From NCBI GenBank assembly GCA_944326705.1, contig CALVEY010000007.1:22865-86864 (forward strand): a stretch of DNA of 64,000 nt, in the 5' to 3' direction. The stretch's first letter is position 1, and each line of letters begins with the position of its first letter. Positions 48,255 to 56,796 of this stretch are shown piece after piece. The translations under genes and the position numbers were made by a program. The notes under the pieces were generated by a model. That model was not told the DNA's origin. It did no database searches and saw only the letters and a list, made by a program, of their open reading frames with translations. The stretch comes from an uncultured Mucispirillum sp. (lineage in GTDB: Bacteria > Chrysiogenota > Deferribacteres > Deferribacterales > Mucispirillaceae).

Positions 48255-48573
48255 ACTATACCTTAAAAAAATATAAAGTACTATATCATAAATTATATGT
48301 TTTGTCATTTATTACTTTTATAAATTTTAAAATTATTTTTTATAATTAATATTTTTATTAAACATTTGATAATATTAGATTAAATTCCTTTAAATTTATA
48401 TAAACATAAGCTGTATAATATAAATAGATTATAAGATATAGAAAAAATAACTGTAATATATAATAAAATATAACTCTTTATTTAAATATTATAATGTTGC
48501 TGAAAATATAAGATATTATTTATTATAGGTATTTGCATTGAATAAAATATTTATACAAGAATTTATATAATAA
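48255..48573. other. AT-rich intergenic region upstream of the sigma-factor gene
   Basis: About 320 bp that must hold the promoter of the sigma-factor gene on the minus strand. It is dominated by A and T, with many TATAAT-like strings on both strands, so no promoter can be singled out. I see no reading frame or RNA gene in it. Confidence 0.5.
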
Positions 48574-48606
48574 AAAAGCGGGCATGCATAAGGCGAACCC
48601 GCTTTT
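48574..48606 (-). terminator. Terminator after fccB
   Basis: Arms 48574-48582 and 48598-48606 form a 9-bp stem with a GCGGG core and a 15-nt loop. On the minus strand it is followed by T-rich sequence, 28 bp after the fccB stop. Confidence 0.8.
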
Positions 48607-48633
48607 ATTTTATTAGATATGTTTAGTAATATT

Positions 48634-49974
48634 TTACATAAATGTGTCAGAAAGGATATTATTACCCCAGCTGTGCCCATTTATTCTGTTTTCAACAGAT
48701 GCTTCTTTTGGTATACCATTTGCACCATTTCTTGTAATGATTTTATTTTTAGTTGCATCATATTCATATAATGTAGCTATCCATATACCTTCTTGTTCAC
48801 TTACAAGGCTGTAGCATGTATTACCAACAAGTGGAACGCGTGGTTCTTTACCTGCAAATATACGTACTAAGTTTTCAGCAACAACTTTAGCTGTAGCATT
48901 TGCAATAGTTCCTGATTTTGGCATTTCTGTAACAGGTGCAGAATCAATTGCATCACCAATAACATATACATCTTTAATTAATGTAGATTCAAAGGATTTA
49001 GGATCAACACTTGCCCATTTTTTACCTGGCTCAACAAGTCCAAGAGTAAATACAAGTTCGCCAGCTTTTTGGTTAGGAACATAGTTTATTAATGCGCCTT
49101 GAAAATCCCCTTTATTAGTTTTAACAATTTTTTTATCGTAGTCTATACCTGTAACTTCAACACCAGAATAGTAAGTTAATACATCTTTATAAAGGTTATT
49201 GAAAGCTGCTTCAAATAATGGTTTTTTACTCATTATTTGTGGGTTAGGGTCAAGCACGATAACTTTAGCGCCTTTTTTAAGAGCTTCATTTCCAAATAAG
49301 CATGCTCTTTCGTATGGTCCAGGTGGGCAGCGGTATAAAGCAAGAGGTGTTCTAAAGATTATAGTATCTCCAGCTTTTATTTTGCTTACCATATCTTTAA
49401 GCTGTAATGTCTGCGGACCTGCAATCCATGCATGAGGTATTTCTTTTTGTCTTTCTGCTGTAAAATTAAGAGCAGGGTCATAGTCCATGCTGATACCAGG
49501 AGATACAATTAATTTATCGTATGCAACATCGCCGGCACTTGTTTTTAATATTTTTTTCTCGCCATCAAGTCCTGTAACTTCTGCTTGTTTAAATTCTATT
49601 CCATATTTTTCTGCAAGTTTTGTCAGTGGCATAGTAATTTCTGAAATATTTCTTAATCCAAAAATTACTTCGTTACTCATAGCGCAGGATACATGTTCTG
49701 CATTTCTATCTATAAGAATAACATTTATAGATGGGTTTAAAAGTTTTAAATATTTAGCAGCAGTAGCACCACCATAACCGCCGCCTGCAATAACAACAGT
49801 GTGGCCTGCTTTTTTAGCTGCAGCAGTAGAAGCAGTTTCTGCTGGTTTTGCTGTTTCAGCAGGTGTAGCAGCAGTTTCTGCTGATTTTTTACAGCCATAA
49901 AGTCCTAATATAGATAATGATGCTGCAGAAATAGCTGTTGTTTTAACAAAATTTCTTCTTGAAAGTTTTTTCAT
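48634..49974 (-). CDS. fccB: Flavocytochrome c sulfide dehydrogenase, flavoprotein subunit
   Basis: FAD protein oxidising sulfide in the periplasm, passing electrons to the cytochrome subunit. The 446-residue precursor has a Tat signal ('SRRNFVK' at residues 5-11) and, unusually, a lipobox-like 'LYGC' with Cys28, followed by an Ala/Thr/Glu/Pro linker (30-57). The FAD motif 'VVIAGGGYGGATAA' follows. The FccB redox disulfide pair is matched by Cys216 ('YRCPPGPYERAC') and Cys387 ('VGNTCYSL'). The C-terminal 'VYVIGDAID' completes FAD binding. It lies 12 bp after fccA. SoxF is a close alternative name. Confidence 0.9.
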   Translation of the reverse strand: MKKLSRRNFVKTTAISAASLSILGLYGCKKSAETAATPAETAKPAETASTAAAKKAGHTVVIAGGGYGGATAAKYLKLLNPSINVILIDRNAEHVSCAMSNEVIFGLRNISEITMPLTKLAEKYGIEFKQAEVTGLDGEKKILKTSAGDVAYDKLIVSPGISMDYDPALNFTAERQKEIPHAWIAGPQTLQLKDMVSKIKAGDTIIFRTPLALYRCPPGPYERACLFGNEALKKGAKVIVLDPNPQIMSKKPLFEAAFNNLYKDVLTYYSGVEVTGIDYDKKIVKTNKGDFQGALINYVPNQKAGELVFTLGLVEPGKKWASVDPKSFESTLIKDVYVIGDAIDSAPVTEMPKSGTIANATAKVVAENLVRIFAGKEPRVPLVGNTCYSLVSEQEGIWIATLYEYDATKNKIITRNGANGIPKEASVENRINGHSWGNNILSDTFM

Positions 49975-49986
49975 ATGTGCACCTCG

Positions 49987-50610
49987 TTATCTAAGTGAAG
50001 AAAAATATTCAGCTAAGGCTCTTAATTCTTCATCACTAATTTCTTTTACAACATCCATTTCAAGAGCTCTGCCATCTGCATTTCTTTTATTATTTTTATA
50101 TTCAAGTAATGCATGATATAAGTAAGTAGGAGTTTGTCCACCAATTCTAGGAATACCAGTATCTTCAATATTGTTACCGTCTGTTCCATGGCAAGATGTA
50201 CATGTATCTAAATTCGCACTTGCTTTGCCTTTATTAACAAGGTCTTGATTTAAAGGGTAGTTAGTAGGAACCCATGGTCTGCTTGAATACCAGTCTGCCA
50301 TTGCTTTAATTTCATCTTCAGAATAGCCTTTAAAGAAAATCTGCATAAGAGTAGAGTATCTTTTTGGAGCTTGTTCTTTACCATCAACTACTTGTGGTTT
50401 CATTTCCAGCATAGAAGTGATAAGAAAATCTTTGTGCTGTCCACCAATAGATGGGATAGCATCACTTACTGCAGCTCCAGCTGTTCCATGGCAGGAAGAA
50501 CAGAAATTGCCATATCTTCGGCCGTCTTCATTTTCTTGAGCCATTACTACATTTGATGAAGTTGCAATCAGCAAAACAGCAAATGTAAACTTAATAATGC
50601 TTTTGTGCAT
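49987..50610 (-). CDS. fccA: Diheme cytochrome c, FccA-like subunit
   Basis: Periplasmic electron acceptor for the flavoprotein encoded next. The 207-residue precursor has a Sec signal peptide ('IIKFTFAVLLIATSSNVVMAQ', cleaved after about residue 24) and two heme c sites, CSSCH (37-41) and CTSCH (137-141), in tandem class I cytochrome domains of the c4/c553 type. The ATG at 50610 has AAGGAGG ideally placed; a longer frame to 50646 crosses this site and loses the signal peptide at the N-terminus. A promoter with an operator-like palindrome lies upstream. Confidence 0.9.
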   Translation of the reverse strand: MHKSIIKFTFAVLLIATSSNVVMAQENEDGRRYGNFCSSCHGTAGAAVSDAIPSIGGQHKDFLITSMLEMKPQVVDGKEQAPKRYSTLMQIFFKGYSEDEIKAMADWYSSRPWVPTNYPLNQDLVNKGKASANLDTCTSCHGTDGNNIEDTGIPRIGGQTPTYLYHALLEYKNNKRNADGRALEMDVVKEISDEELRALAEYFSSLR

Positions 50611-50649
50611 ACAATCCTCCTTATAGTTTCGGTTTATTATAACCATACT

Positions 50650-50686
50650 AATAAGATTATTATAGTCTTATTTTAAAATAAAGCAA
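50650..50686 (-). promoter_or_regulatory. fccAB promoter with palindrome over the -10 region
   Basis: On the minus strand TTGCTT (50681-50686), a 16-bp spacer and a perfect TATAAT (50659-50664) lie about 50 bp before fccA. An inverted repeat with 7-bp arms, AATAAGA (50650-50656) and TCTTATT (50666-50672), is centred on the -10 box, which is where a repressor operator would act. The binding protein is unknown. Confidence 0.5.
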
Positions 50687-50742
50687 GTAAATAATATCAA
50701 TTTCAGTATTTTTAAATAAACATTCTATATTATATTGTATCA

Positions 50743-50771
50743 TTGAAAAAAACTTTTAGTTGTGATATATA
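50743..50771 (+). promoter_or_regulatory. Candidate sigma-70 promoter for mgtE
   Basis: TTGAAA (50743-50748), a 17-bp spacer and TATATA (50766-50771) lie 29 bp before the mgtE start, with AAGGAG between. The match is good but the surroundings are AT-rich. Confidence 0.45.
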
Positions 50772-50800
50772 TGTTTGAAACTAAAAATAAGGAGTGAAAA

Positions 50801-52156
50801 ATGTTAGATTCAAAAGAGCGTATCAAATTAGAAAATGTAAAAAAACTTATACGCCGTAATGCAAAAGTTCCTTTAGAAAAGCTCCTTAATAAACTTCATC
50901 CTGCTGATTTAGCTTTAATTATTACTAATTTATCAGATTTAGACAGAAAGAAAATATGGTCTTTTATTGAAGACCGTTCAAAAATAGCAAAGATTATTCT
51001 TGAAATGCAGGATGTGGATATAGTTAATATTATAGAAGAATTAACTCCACAGGAAGCTGCCACATTACTTTCTGAAATGGATAGTGATGATGCTTCTTAT
51101 GTGCTGCGTATTATATCAAAAGAAAAACAGCACAGCTTACTGCAGTATATTTCAAAAGATGAGTTAATAGATGTAGAAGAGCTTCTGCATTATCCAGAAG
51201 ATAGTGCAGGTTCTATAATGAATACATCTGCATTTGCGCTGCATATGGATACTTCTGTTAAAGACGCCACAAAACTTTTGCATAAAGCAGAAGATTTAGA
51301 AATGGTTTTTTATCTTTATGTAGTAGATGGAGAAAACAGGCTTACAGGTGTTCTTTCATTAAGGCAGCTTATACTTAACCCACCTGAAAAAAAATTATCA
51401 GATATTATGATAAGAGATGTTATATCTGTATCTGTTACAGATACTCAGGAATATGTGGCGGGTTTAGTTGAAAAATATGATTTTTTAGCACTTCCTGTTG
51501 TAGATGAACAGCATAAACTCTGTGGTATTATTACTATTGATGATGTTATTGATATTATTAAAGACCAGGCATCAGAAGATATTTATGCTATGGCAGGTTT
51601 AACTCAAAACGATATGATGTTTGATAAAAGCCCATATAAAGTTGCAAGCACTCGTCTGCCATGGCTTTTAATAACATTTATTGGTGAGATAATTGCAGGG
51701 CTTGTTGTAACATTTTTTCAAGGTAAAATTACAGATTTTGCAATACTTGTTACTTTTATGCCAATAGTTATGGCTATGGGTGGTAATGTAGGCAGCCAGT
51801 CTGCTACAGTTATAATTCAAGGTGTTGCACTAGGAAAGATAGATACAAGTAAATGGAGCAGGGTAATTTTAAAAGAATTAACTGTTGGTGCGTTAATGGG
51901 TATAGTAATAGGGCTGCTTTTAGGTATAGTTGCTCCATTATGGGAAGGCGATGCACAGCTTGGTATAATTGTTGGTATTGCAATATTTTCTGCTATGCTT
52001 TTTGCCTCACTAACAGGCTCTATTGTGCCTATTACATTAATGAAATTAAAATTTGACCCAGCTATTGCATCAGCACCATTTATTACAGCATTAAATGATA
52101 TTACAGGACTTACAATTTATTTCTTAATATCAATGATACTGCTTATGATTATGTAA
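50801..52156 (+). CDS. mgtE: Magnesium transporter MgtE
   Basis: Mg2+ channel/transporter gated by cytoplasmic Mg2+. The 451-residue protein has the N-terminal MgtE domain (residues 5-125, 'LHPADLALIITNL', 'LSEMDSDDASYVL'), two CBS domains (about 130-255, 'HYPEDSAGSIMNT'-type start) and five transmembrane helices in the last 170 residues including the pore motif 'PIVMAMGGNVGSQSATV'. It has its own promoter and is 1 bp from recO. Confidence 0.95.
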   Translation: MLDSKERIKLENVKKLIRRNAKVPLEKLLNKLHPADLALIITNLSDLDRKKIWSFIEDRSKIAKIILEMQDVDIVNIIEELTPQEAATLLSEMDSDDASYVLRIISKEKQHSLLQYISKDELIDVEELLHYPEDSAGSIMNTSAFALHMDTSVKDATKLLHKAEDLEMVFYLYVVDGENRLTGVLSLRQLILNPPEKKLSDIMIRDVISVSVTDTQEYVAGLVEKYDFLALPVVDEQHKLCGIITIDDVIDIIKDQASEDIYAMAGLTQNDMMFDKSPYKVASTRLPWLLITFIGEIIAGLVVTFFQGKITDFAILVTFMPIVMAMGGNVGSQSATVIIQGVALGKIDTSKWSRVILKELTVGALMGIVIGLLLGIVAPLWEGDAQLGIIVGIAIFSAMLFASLTGSIVPITLMKLKFDPAIASAPFITALNDITGLTIYFLISMILLMIM

Positions 52157-52157
52157 T

Positions 52158-52868
52158 ATGGAAAGAATTTTATCAGAAGGTATTATTTATAAAATAAGCA
52201 AGTATGCAGATAATTCTGCAATTGCTTCAGCTTATACTTTAGACTATGGTAAAATAAAGCTTTTTATGCCTAAAGCATATTCAAGTAAAGGCGGAGTGCA
52301 GACATTTATCCCTGGTGAGATTGATTTTCTTAAAAAAGATACATCAGAGTTAAATAAGTTTTATAATTTCCGCCCAGATACAACTTATATAGAGTATGCT
52401 TCAACTCCAGCAATTTCTTTGCGTTTAAGCCTTTATTTTGATATTTTTGATAAGTTTTATGAACTTGAACAGGCAGATACTGTTATTTGGACTATTATAA
52501 AAAAATATAAAACATCAGATTACAGTAAAATAAATCTATTCAGCATATATGCACTGCTTAAAAATACAGGTCATATGTTTAATTTTAATATATGCAGCAG
52601 CTGTGGTGCAAAAATTGAAGAGCAGGGTGCATTAAATAATGGACTTTATTACTGTAATAAATGTGCTCCAGAAAACTCATTTTATACAGAAAGCTATGTA
52701 AATACAATACTGCGTGCTTTTTCAAGTCAAGAGTTATACAGGAATATAAAGATAAGTAAGTATGATGAGCTGTCTGTATTAGATTTATTTGCTTATCATA
52801 TAGAAAATGTTACAGGCAGCTTTTTAAAAAGTTATAAGCTGTTTAAGGAATTAATTATTACTATATAG
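52158..52868 (+). CDS. recO: DNA repair protein RecO
   Basis: Recombination mediator that loads RecA in the RecFOR pathway. The 236-residue protein has an N-terminal OB fold ('EGIIYKISKYADNSAIASAYT'-like, residues 6-27), a helical middle and a zinc-finger-like 'CSSCGAK' with 'YYCNKCA' (four cysteines). Sequence similarity within RecO is low, but layout and the Cys quartet support the call. A bidirectional terminator follows. Confidence 0.85.
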   Translation: MERILSEGIIYKISKYADNSAIASAYTLDYGKIKLFMPKAYSSKGGVQTFIPGEIDFLKKDTSELNKFYNFRPDTTYIEYASTPAISLRLSLYFDIFDKFYELEQADTVIWTIIKKYKTSDYSKINLFSIYALLKNTGHMFNFNICSSCGAKIEEQGALNNGLYYCNKCAPENSFYTESYVNTILRAFSSQELYRNIKISKYDELSVLDLFAYHIENVTGSFLKSYKLFKELIITI

Positions 52869-52881
52869 TATCTATTAAAGT

Positions 52882-52909
52882 AACAAAGCCTGCATAAGCA
52901 GGCTTTGTT
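52882..52909. terminator. Bidirectional terminator between recO and lysS
   Basis: A perfect 12-bp stem (52882-52893 with 52898-52909) containing GCCTGC/GCAGGC and a 4-nt loop, positioned between two convergent genes. A TTT end lies on each strand. Confidence 0.85.
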
Positions 52910-52918
52910 TATATATTA

Positions 52919-54376
52919 TTAGTCTTCACTTCTCATATATGGGAAAAGTAATACATCACGGATAGATATTTGATTTGTTAAAAGCATAACAAGTCTGTCT
53001 ATTCCCATACCAGCTCCCGCAGTTGGCGGCAGACCATATTCTAACGCACGGATATAATCTTCATCCATCATGCAGGCTTCTTCATCGCCAGCATTACGAG
53101 AATCTACCTGTTTTTGGAAACGCTCTTTTTGGTCGATAGGGTCATTAAGCTCATTAAATCCATTAGAAAGCTCCATACCCGCTACAAAAAGTTCAAACCT
53201 GTCAGTTAATTCTGGATTTGATTCTTTTGATTTTGAAAGTGGAGATATTTCTTTTGGGTAATCAATTATAAAAGTAGGGTTAATAAGTTTTTCTTCTGCA
53301 ACTGCTTCAAATATTTCAGAAATAATTTTACCATGTCCCCATGATGCATCTACTTGAATATGCAGTTTTTCAGCAGCTGCTTTTGCTTTTTCATAATCAG
53401 CAATATCGTCTTGGGAAATATTGCCATATTTTTCAATAGCTTCTGCCATAGTGAGCCTTGCCCATGGACGCTGCAAGTCAATATTTAAATCACCAAACTG
53501 TATTTGTAAAGTATTATTGATTTTTTGAGATATAGTTGTAATAAGCTCTTCAATCATATCCATTAATGTATGGTAATCTGCATAAGCCATATACCATTCT
53601 ATCATAGTAAATTCTGGGTTGTGTTTTGTATCAACACCTTCATTTCTAAAATTTCTATTTAATTCAAAAACTCTTTCTATACCGCCAACTACAAGTCTTT
53701 TTAGATAAAGCTCTGGTGCAATACGAAGATACAGCTGCATATCAAGAGCGTTATGGTGAGTAATAAATGGTTTTGCAGCAGCACCGCCAACAAGTGAATG
53801 CATCATTGGTGTTTCTACTTCTACAAAGCCATAGTTAGTGAAAAAGTCACGAATTTCTTTTATTATACGGCTTCTTTTAATAAATACTTCTTTTACATCA
53901 TTATTAACGATTAAGTCTAAATAACGCTGTCTGTATCGTATTTCTACATCTTTTAATCCGTGAAATTTTTCAGGTAAATCTCTTAAAGCTTTAGTTAAAA
54001 GCCTGTAATGCAGTGCTCTTATAGTTAATTCCCCTGTTTTTGTGCGGAAAAGAGTGCCTTTTACACCTATAAAATCACCAACATCAGTTAATGTATATAC
54101 TTCAAATTCTTCTTCTGATAAAAGTGCTTTTTTAATATATACTTGTATTATACCGCTTCTATCTCTAATAGTTAAAAATGCAGTTTTTCCAAACTCTCTT
54201 TTTGCAAGGATTCTTCCTGCTGCGCTGAATTCTTCGCCTTCTGGAAGTTCTGCTTCGCTGCTGCTGTATTTTTCTAAAATATCAGCAATAGGGGATGTTA
54301 TAATATGAGAATTTACATAAGGATTTAACCCCATTTCTCTAAGTTTGTTACATTTTTCTAGTCTGTGCTGCTCCAT
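52919..54376 (-). CDS. lysS: Lysyl-tRNA synthetase, class II
   Basis: Charges tRNA-Lys. The 485-residue protein has the N-terminal OB domain ('EFSAAGRILAKREFGKTAFLTIRD', read in two parts), class II motif 1 ('EVETPMMHSLVGGAAAKPF'), motif 2 ('FRNEGVDTKHNPEFTMIEWY') and motif 3 ('GAGMGIDRLVML'). Normal length and no missing residues. GGAGCAG lies upstream of the ATG. The next upstream gene on this strand ends 15 bp before it, so both may be co-transcribed. Confidence 0.96.
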   Translation of the reverse strand: MEQHRLEKCNKLREMGLNPYVNSHIITSPIADILEKYSSSEAELPEGEEFSAAGRILAKREFGKTAFLTIRDRSGIIQVYIKKALLSEEEFEVYTLTDVGDFIGVKGTLFRTKTGELTIRALHYRLLTKALRDLPEKFHGLKDVEIRYRQRYLDLIVNNDVKEVFIKRSRIIKEIRDFFTNYGFVEVETPMMHSLVGGAAAKPFITHHNALDMQLYLRIAPELYLKRLVVGGIERVFELNRNFRNEGVDTKHNPEFTMIEWYMAYADYHTLMDMIEELITTISQKINNTLQIQFGDLNIDLQRPWARLTMAEAIEKYGNISQDDIADYEKAKAAAEKLHIQVDASWGHGKIISEIFEAVAEEKLINPTFIIDYPKEISPLSKSKESNPELTDRFELFVAGMELSNGFNELNDPIDQKERFQKQVDSRNAGDEEACMMDEDYIRALEYGLPPTAGAGMGIDRLVMLLTNQISIRDVLLFPYMRSED

Positions 54377-54391
54377 TTCTGCTCCATTAAA

Positions 54392-55138
54392 TTATATTTG
54401 TTTTATAAAATTTATACTTTCATTATCACAAGTATTTTTTACAAGGAATTCTTTTTCCTGAATTAGTTTATCTATATCATTTTCATTTAAATCATCAATG
54501 TTAAAATATTTTCCATCAGAATTATCATAATATTTTATTGCATTATTATTATATATTTCTATAATTTTTTCCATATCAAACATCATTTTTCTAAGGCTTC
54601 TGTATTCTGCATCTGTAATAGTATCTTCCTGCCTGTAGTTAGCTGGTGTCTGGTGGATTATTCTGCCAGTATATGAGTTATCTTTAAACTCAATTAATGA
54701 AGAACATATTGACTGTGACTTATTATTTAATGCTGCATGAATATTACAGTAATAACCTTTAAAATATTGAGTATATCCAAATGTCAGTTTCCAAATATCA
54801 TTTTTGATTAAGGATAATGTATTATCATTAATATTATCTACATCATAAATAATAGTTAAATCTATACCAGTGCTGTTAATAAAATCTACCAGTTTATCAG
54901 TATTTATATTATTTTTATTAAATGTAACAGTTTTAATTCTAGAAATATTATTAAATTTATTTCCAAAAAACTTATGCTCTGAATTAATATAGTATTGATT
55001 TAATTTATCTATATTACTGCATACATTATCTTCATCTATAACCATAGCAGCACAGGCTAAATGCCCAGTTTCCATAAGAGAGACAATAAAATCAAAATGT
55101 CTTGGAAAGTTTTTTGTTATAACTGCAATTTTTGACAT
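54392..55138 (-). CDS. Formyltransferase-fold protein with lost catalytic residues
   Basis: A 248-residue protein without a confident name. Residues 92-175 follow the plan of formyltransferases such as Fmt and PurN: 'DLTIIYD', then 'YTQYFKGYYCNIHAALNNK' matching the LPxYRG..P..WAI.NG region, 'SLIEF' and 'YTGRIIHQ' matching DTGxII. The catalytic Asn-x-His is replaced by Lys117-Leu-Thr119, and the catalytic Asp by Tyr156. It is therefore unlikely to transfer formyl groups. A GGAGG ribosome-binding site and intact frame indicate it is expressed. It sits directly upstream of lysS. The family call is by eye and could be wrong. Confidence 0.5.
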   Translation of the reverse strand: MSKIAVITKNFPRHFDFIVSLMETGHLACAAMVIDEDNVCSNIDKLNQYYINSEHKFFGNKFNNISRIKTVTFNKNNINTDKLVDFINSTGIDLTIIYDVDNINDNTLSLIKNDIWKLTFGYTQYFKGYYCNIHAALNNKSQSICSSLIEFKDNSYTGRIIHQTPANYRQEDTITDAEYRSLRKMMFDMEKIIEIYNNNAIKYYDNSDGKYFNIDDLNENDIDKLIQEKEFLVKNTCDNESINFIKQI

Positions 55139-55282
55139 TTATCCTCCATAATAAAAAACATAGATTATATTTTTAATCCAAATAAAATAAAAAAACAAGT
55201 TTAATATTTAATAAATTCATTGATTTTTCATAAATTTATATGCTAATACATTATCAGCAAAAAATATAGAGGATTTTTTATA

Positions 55283-56194
55283 ATGTTAAAGAGTGGTATA
55301 TATATAACAGTTGCTGTTTTTTTATTTATTGGCTTTCTCTATATGTTTGTAGTAGATGTAGACACTTCCGATTTAATTACTAATAATCAGGTTAAAGATA
55401 CTAAAAAAATCCATCATATTAATGATTACTTAATTACAGATGATTTTAATTTAAAAACTTTTACTCATAAAATAACATCATCTTGTTTAAATGAAGATAA
55501 AGCATGCCAGGTATTAGAAATATATAAATATGTCCGTTCAAGTTTTATTATAGATAATATTACTAGTGATATATCTGCTCCAAATCCTTTAAATGCTTTT
55601 AAAAACAGGCAGGGCACATATCTTGATATTACGCTTTTATATTCTTCCTTACTTTTGCACAGCGGTATTTCTACATATATAAAAAAAGACGGCAGTAAAT
55701 ATTACAGTTATGCATGTGGAATAAATAATTTTGATATGTATAATGCTATTAAGGCAGACCTGCATTCTAAACCTCTGGCAGATAAAGACTTAACTTTAAG
55801 AAATGGGCAGGTATGGGCATTTGATTTATCAAGAGAAGGCAGTGATAATTTAATTATAGATATTGAATTTTTTTCAAAATATCCAGTAGATATGGTTCTT
55901 TTTCCTAATAAGCAGGAAATGAATGCTCATTTAAAAGGTCAGTATGGCAGATATAATGCTGACTGCTCATTATTTAATGTAACTGAAGCAAATATAAGCT
56001 GCCAGGCACCGCAAAAAACAGGTATTATTATATTTAAATCGTTAAATAATGATAATAAATTTAAAGCAGGAATATATAAGGGCGGTATACTTGCTGGCGA
56101 TATAAAAAGCGAAAAAAGCAGACAGGGCAGCAACTGTATAAAAATAGATGTAAACAGCTCAGGAAATTTTTCTTATCCAGGAATAATTTATTAA
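55283..56194 (+). CDS. Membrane-anchored protein with degenerate transglutaminase-like domain
   Basis: A 303-residue protein I cannot name with certainty. One N-terminal transmembrane helix (residues 6-24) places the rest in the periplasm. Residues 75-130 resemble a bacterial transglutaminase-like fold ('EIYKYVRSSF...NPLNAFKNRQGTYLDITLLYSSLL'), but the catalytic Cys of the GDCxD motif is Tyr113, and the expected His near 'QVWAFDLS' is Gln175. It would thus be a binding rather than catalytic domain. AGAGGAT precedes the ATG. It is divergent from the preceding minus-strand gene and followed by the MITE-like element. Confidence 0.5.
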   Translation: MLKSGIYITVAVFLFIGFLYMFVVDVDTSDLITNNQVKDTKKIHHINDYLITDDFNLKTFTHKITSSCLNEDKACQVLEIYKYVRSSFIIDNITSDISAPNPLNAFKNRQGTYLDITLLYSSLLLHSGISTYIKKDGSKYYSYACGINNFDMYNAIKADLHSKPLADKDLTLRNGQVWAFDLSREGSDNLIIDIEFFSKYPVDMVLFPNKQEMNAHLKGQYGRYNADCSLFNVTEANISCQAPQKTGIIIFKSLNNDNKFKAGIYKGGILAGDIKSEKSRQGSNCIKIDVNSSGNFSYPGIIY

Positions 56195-56260
56195 ACTAAT
56201 AGTATAAAATATTAAAAATATAATCTATCTATATCATTTTTTCAAAAAAAATAAGGTACA

Positions 56261-56270
56261 TATTATATTA
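56261..56270. repeat. Left copy of 10-bp flanking direct repeat
   Basis: TATTATATTA abuts the left inverted repeat and recurs at 56704-56713. In AT-rich DNA such a match can arise by chance, but both copies touch the element ends. Confidence 0.5.
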
Positions 56271-56703
56271 CTGGGGGTACCCCATTTTTTTGTAAGAATA
56301 TTTATAACTATTTAATAATAAATAAGAAAGTGCTTTATAAGTATAAAAAGAGACTTTTAAAATTAATATAATATTAATATGTTTTTTCTCCGCATTTTAG
56401 AGAGCCCCGTGTTATTTCATTACCTTTGCGACTAAATTTCTTATGAGCTGTTTTTTTGGAATGTTTAGCTGTCAGATTGTTTGAGCGATAGCGAGTTGCT
56501 GCAGCTATGGAGAAAAAATAGCGAATGTTTAAGGAATTGGAGTACAAGGAATGAAATAACAAAAAGTTTGCTTTATGAAATTTACGGCGGTTAGATAGTG
56601 TAAAATATCATAAAAATACATATTATTAGAAAATATAAAACACAAATTTTACTGTAAAATAATTACTTTTCTATGCAGTTTTAAAAAATGGGGTACCCCC
56701 AGG
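56271..56703. mobile_element. MITE-like element with 20-bp terminal inverted repeats
   Basis: The ends, 56271-56290 and 56683-56702, are identical 20-bp inverted copies with a GGGGTACCCC palindromic core and a T/A run on the inner side. A 10-bp sequence, TATTATATTA, lies directly outside each end (56261-56270 and 56704-56713), as expected for a target duplication. The 433-bp interior has no transposase; it contains a further 11-bp inverted repeat (56411-56421 with 56550-56560). This fits a non-autonomous transposable element. The exact right end is uncertain by one base (56703). Confidence 0.6.
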
Positions 56704-56713
56704 TATTATATTA
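56704..56713. repeat. Right copy of 10-bp flanking direct repeat
   Basis: Same 10 bases as at 56261-56270, immediately after the element and 3 bp before the -35 box of the porin promoter. Confidence 0.5.
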
Positions 56714-56716
56714 ATA

Positions 56717-56745
56717 TTGACAAATATGTAGAAAATATGTATTTA
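56717..56745 (+). promoter_or_regulatory. Candidate promoter of the first porin gene
   Basis: TTGACA (56717-56722) is a perfect -35. With a 17-bp spacer the -10 is TATTTA (56740-56745), a weak match. The -35 lies only 3 bp from the flanking repeat of the MITE-like element, so the insertion may have replaced upstream regulatory DNA. Confidence 0.45.
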
Positions 56746-56796
56746 TATGTCTTAGTTTGATTAATTCATACTAAGTTTAGGATATAGGAGGATTAC

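Noticed and set aside
47086..48633. tRNA, rRNA or CRISPR in the AT-rich gaps (also 59477-59956)
   Set aside because: No T-loop sequence, no regularly spaced repeats and no rRNA-like segment seen on either strand.
56374..56562. 62-codon minus-strand reading frame inside the MITE-like element
   Set aside because: No good ribosome-binding site, basic low-information composition, and it lies wholly in the repeat element. Treated as chance.
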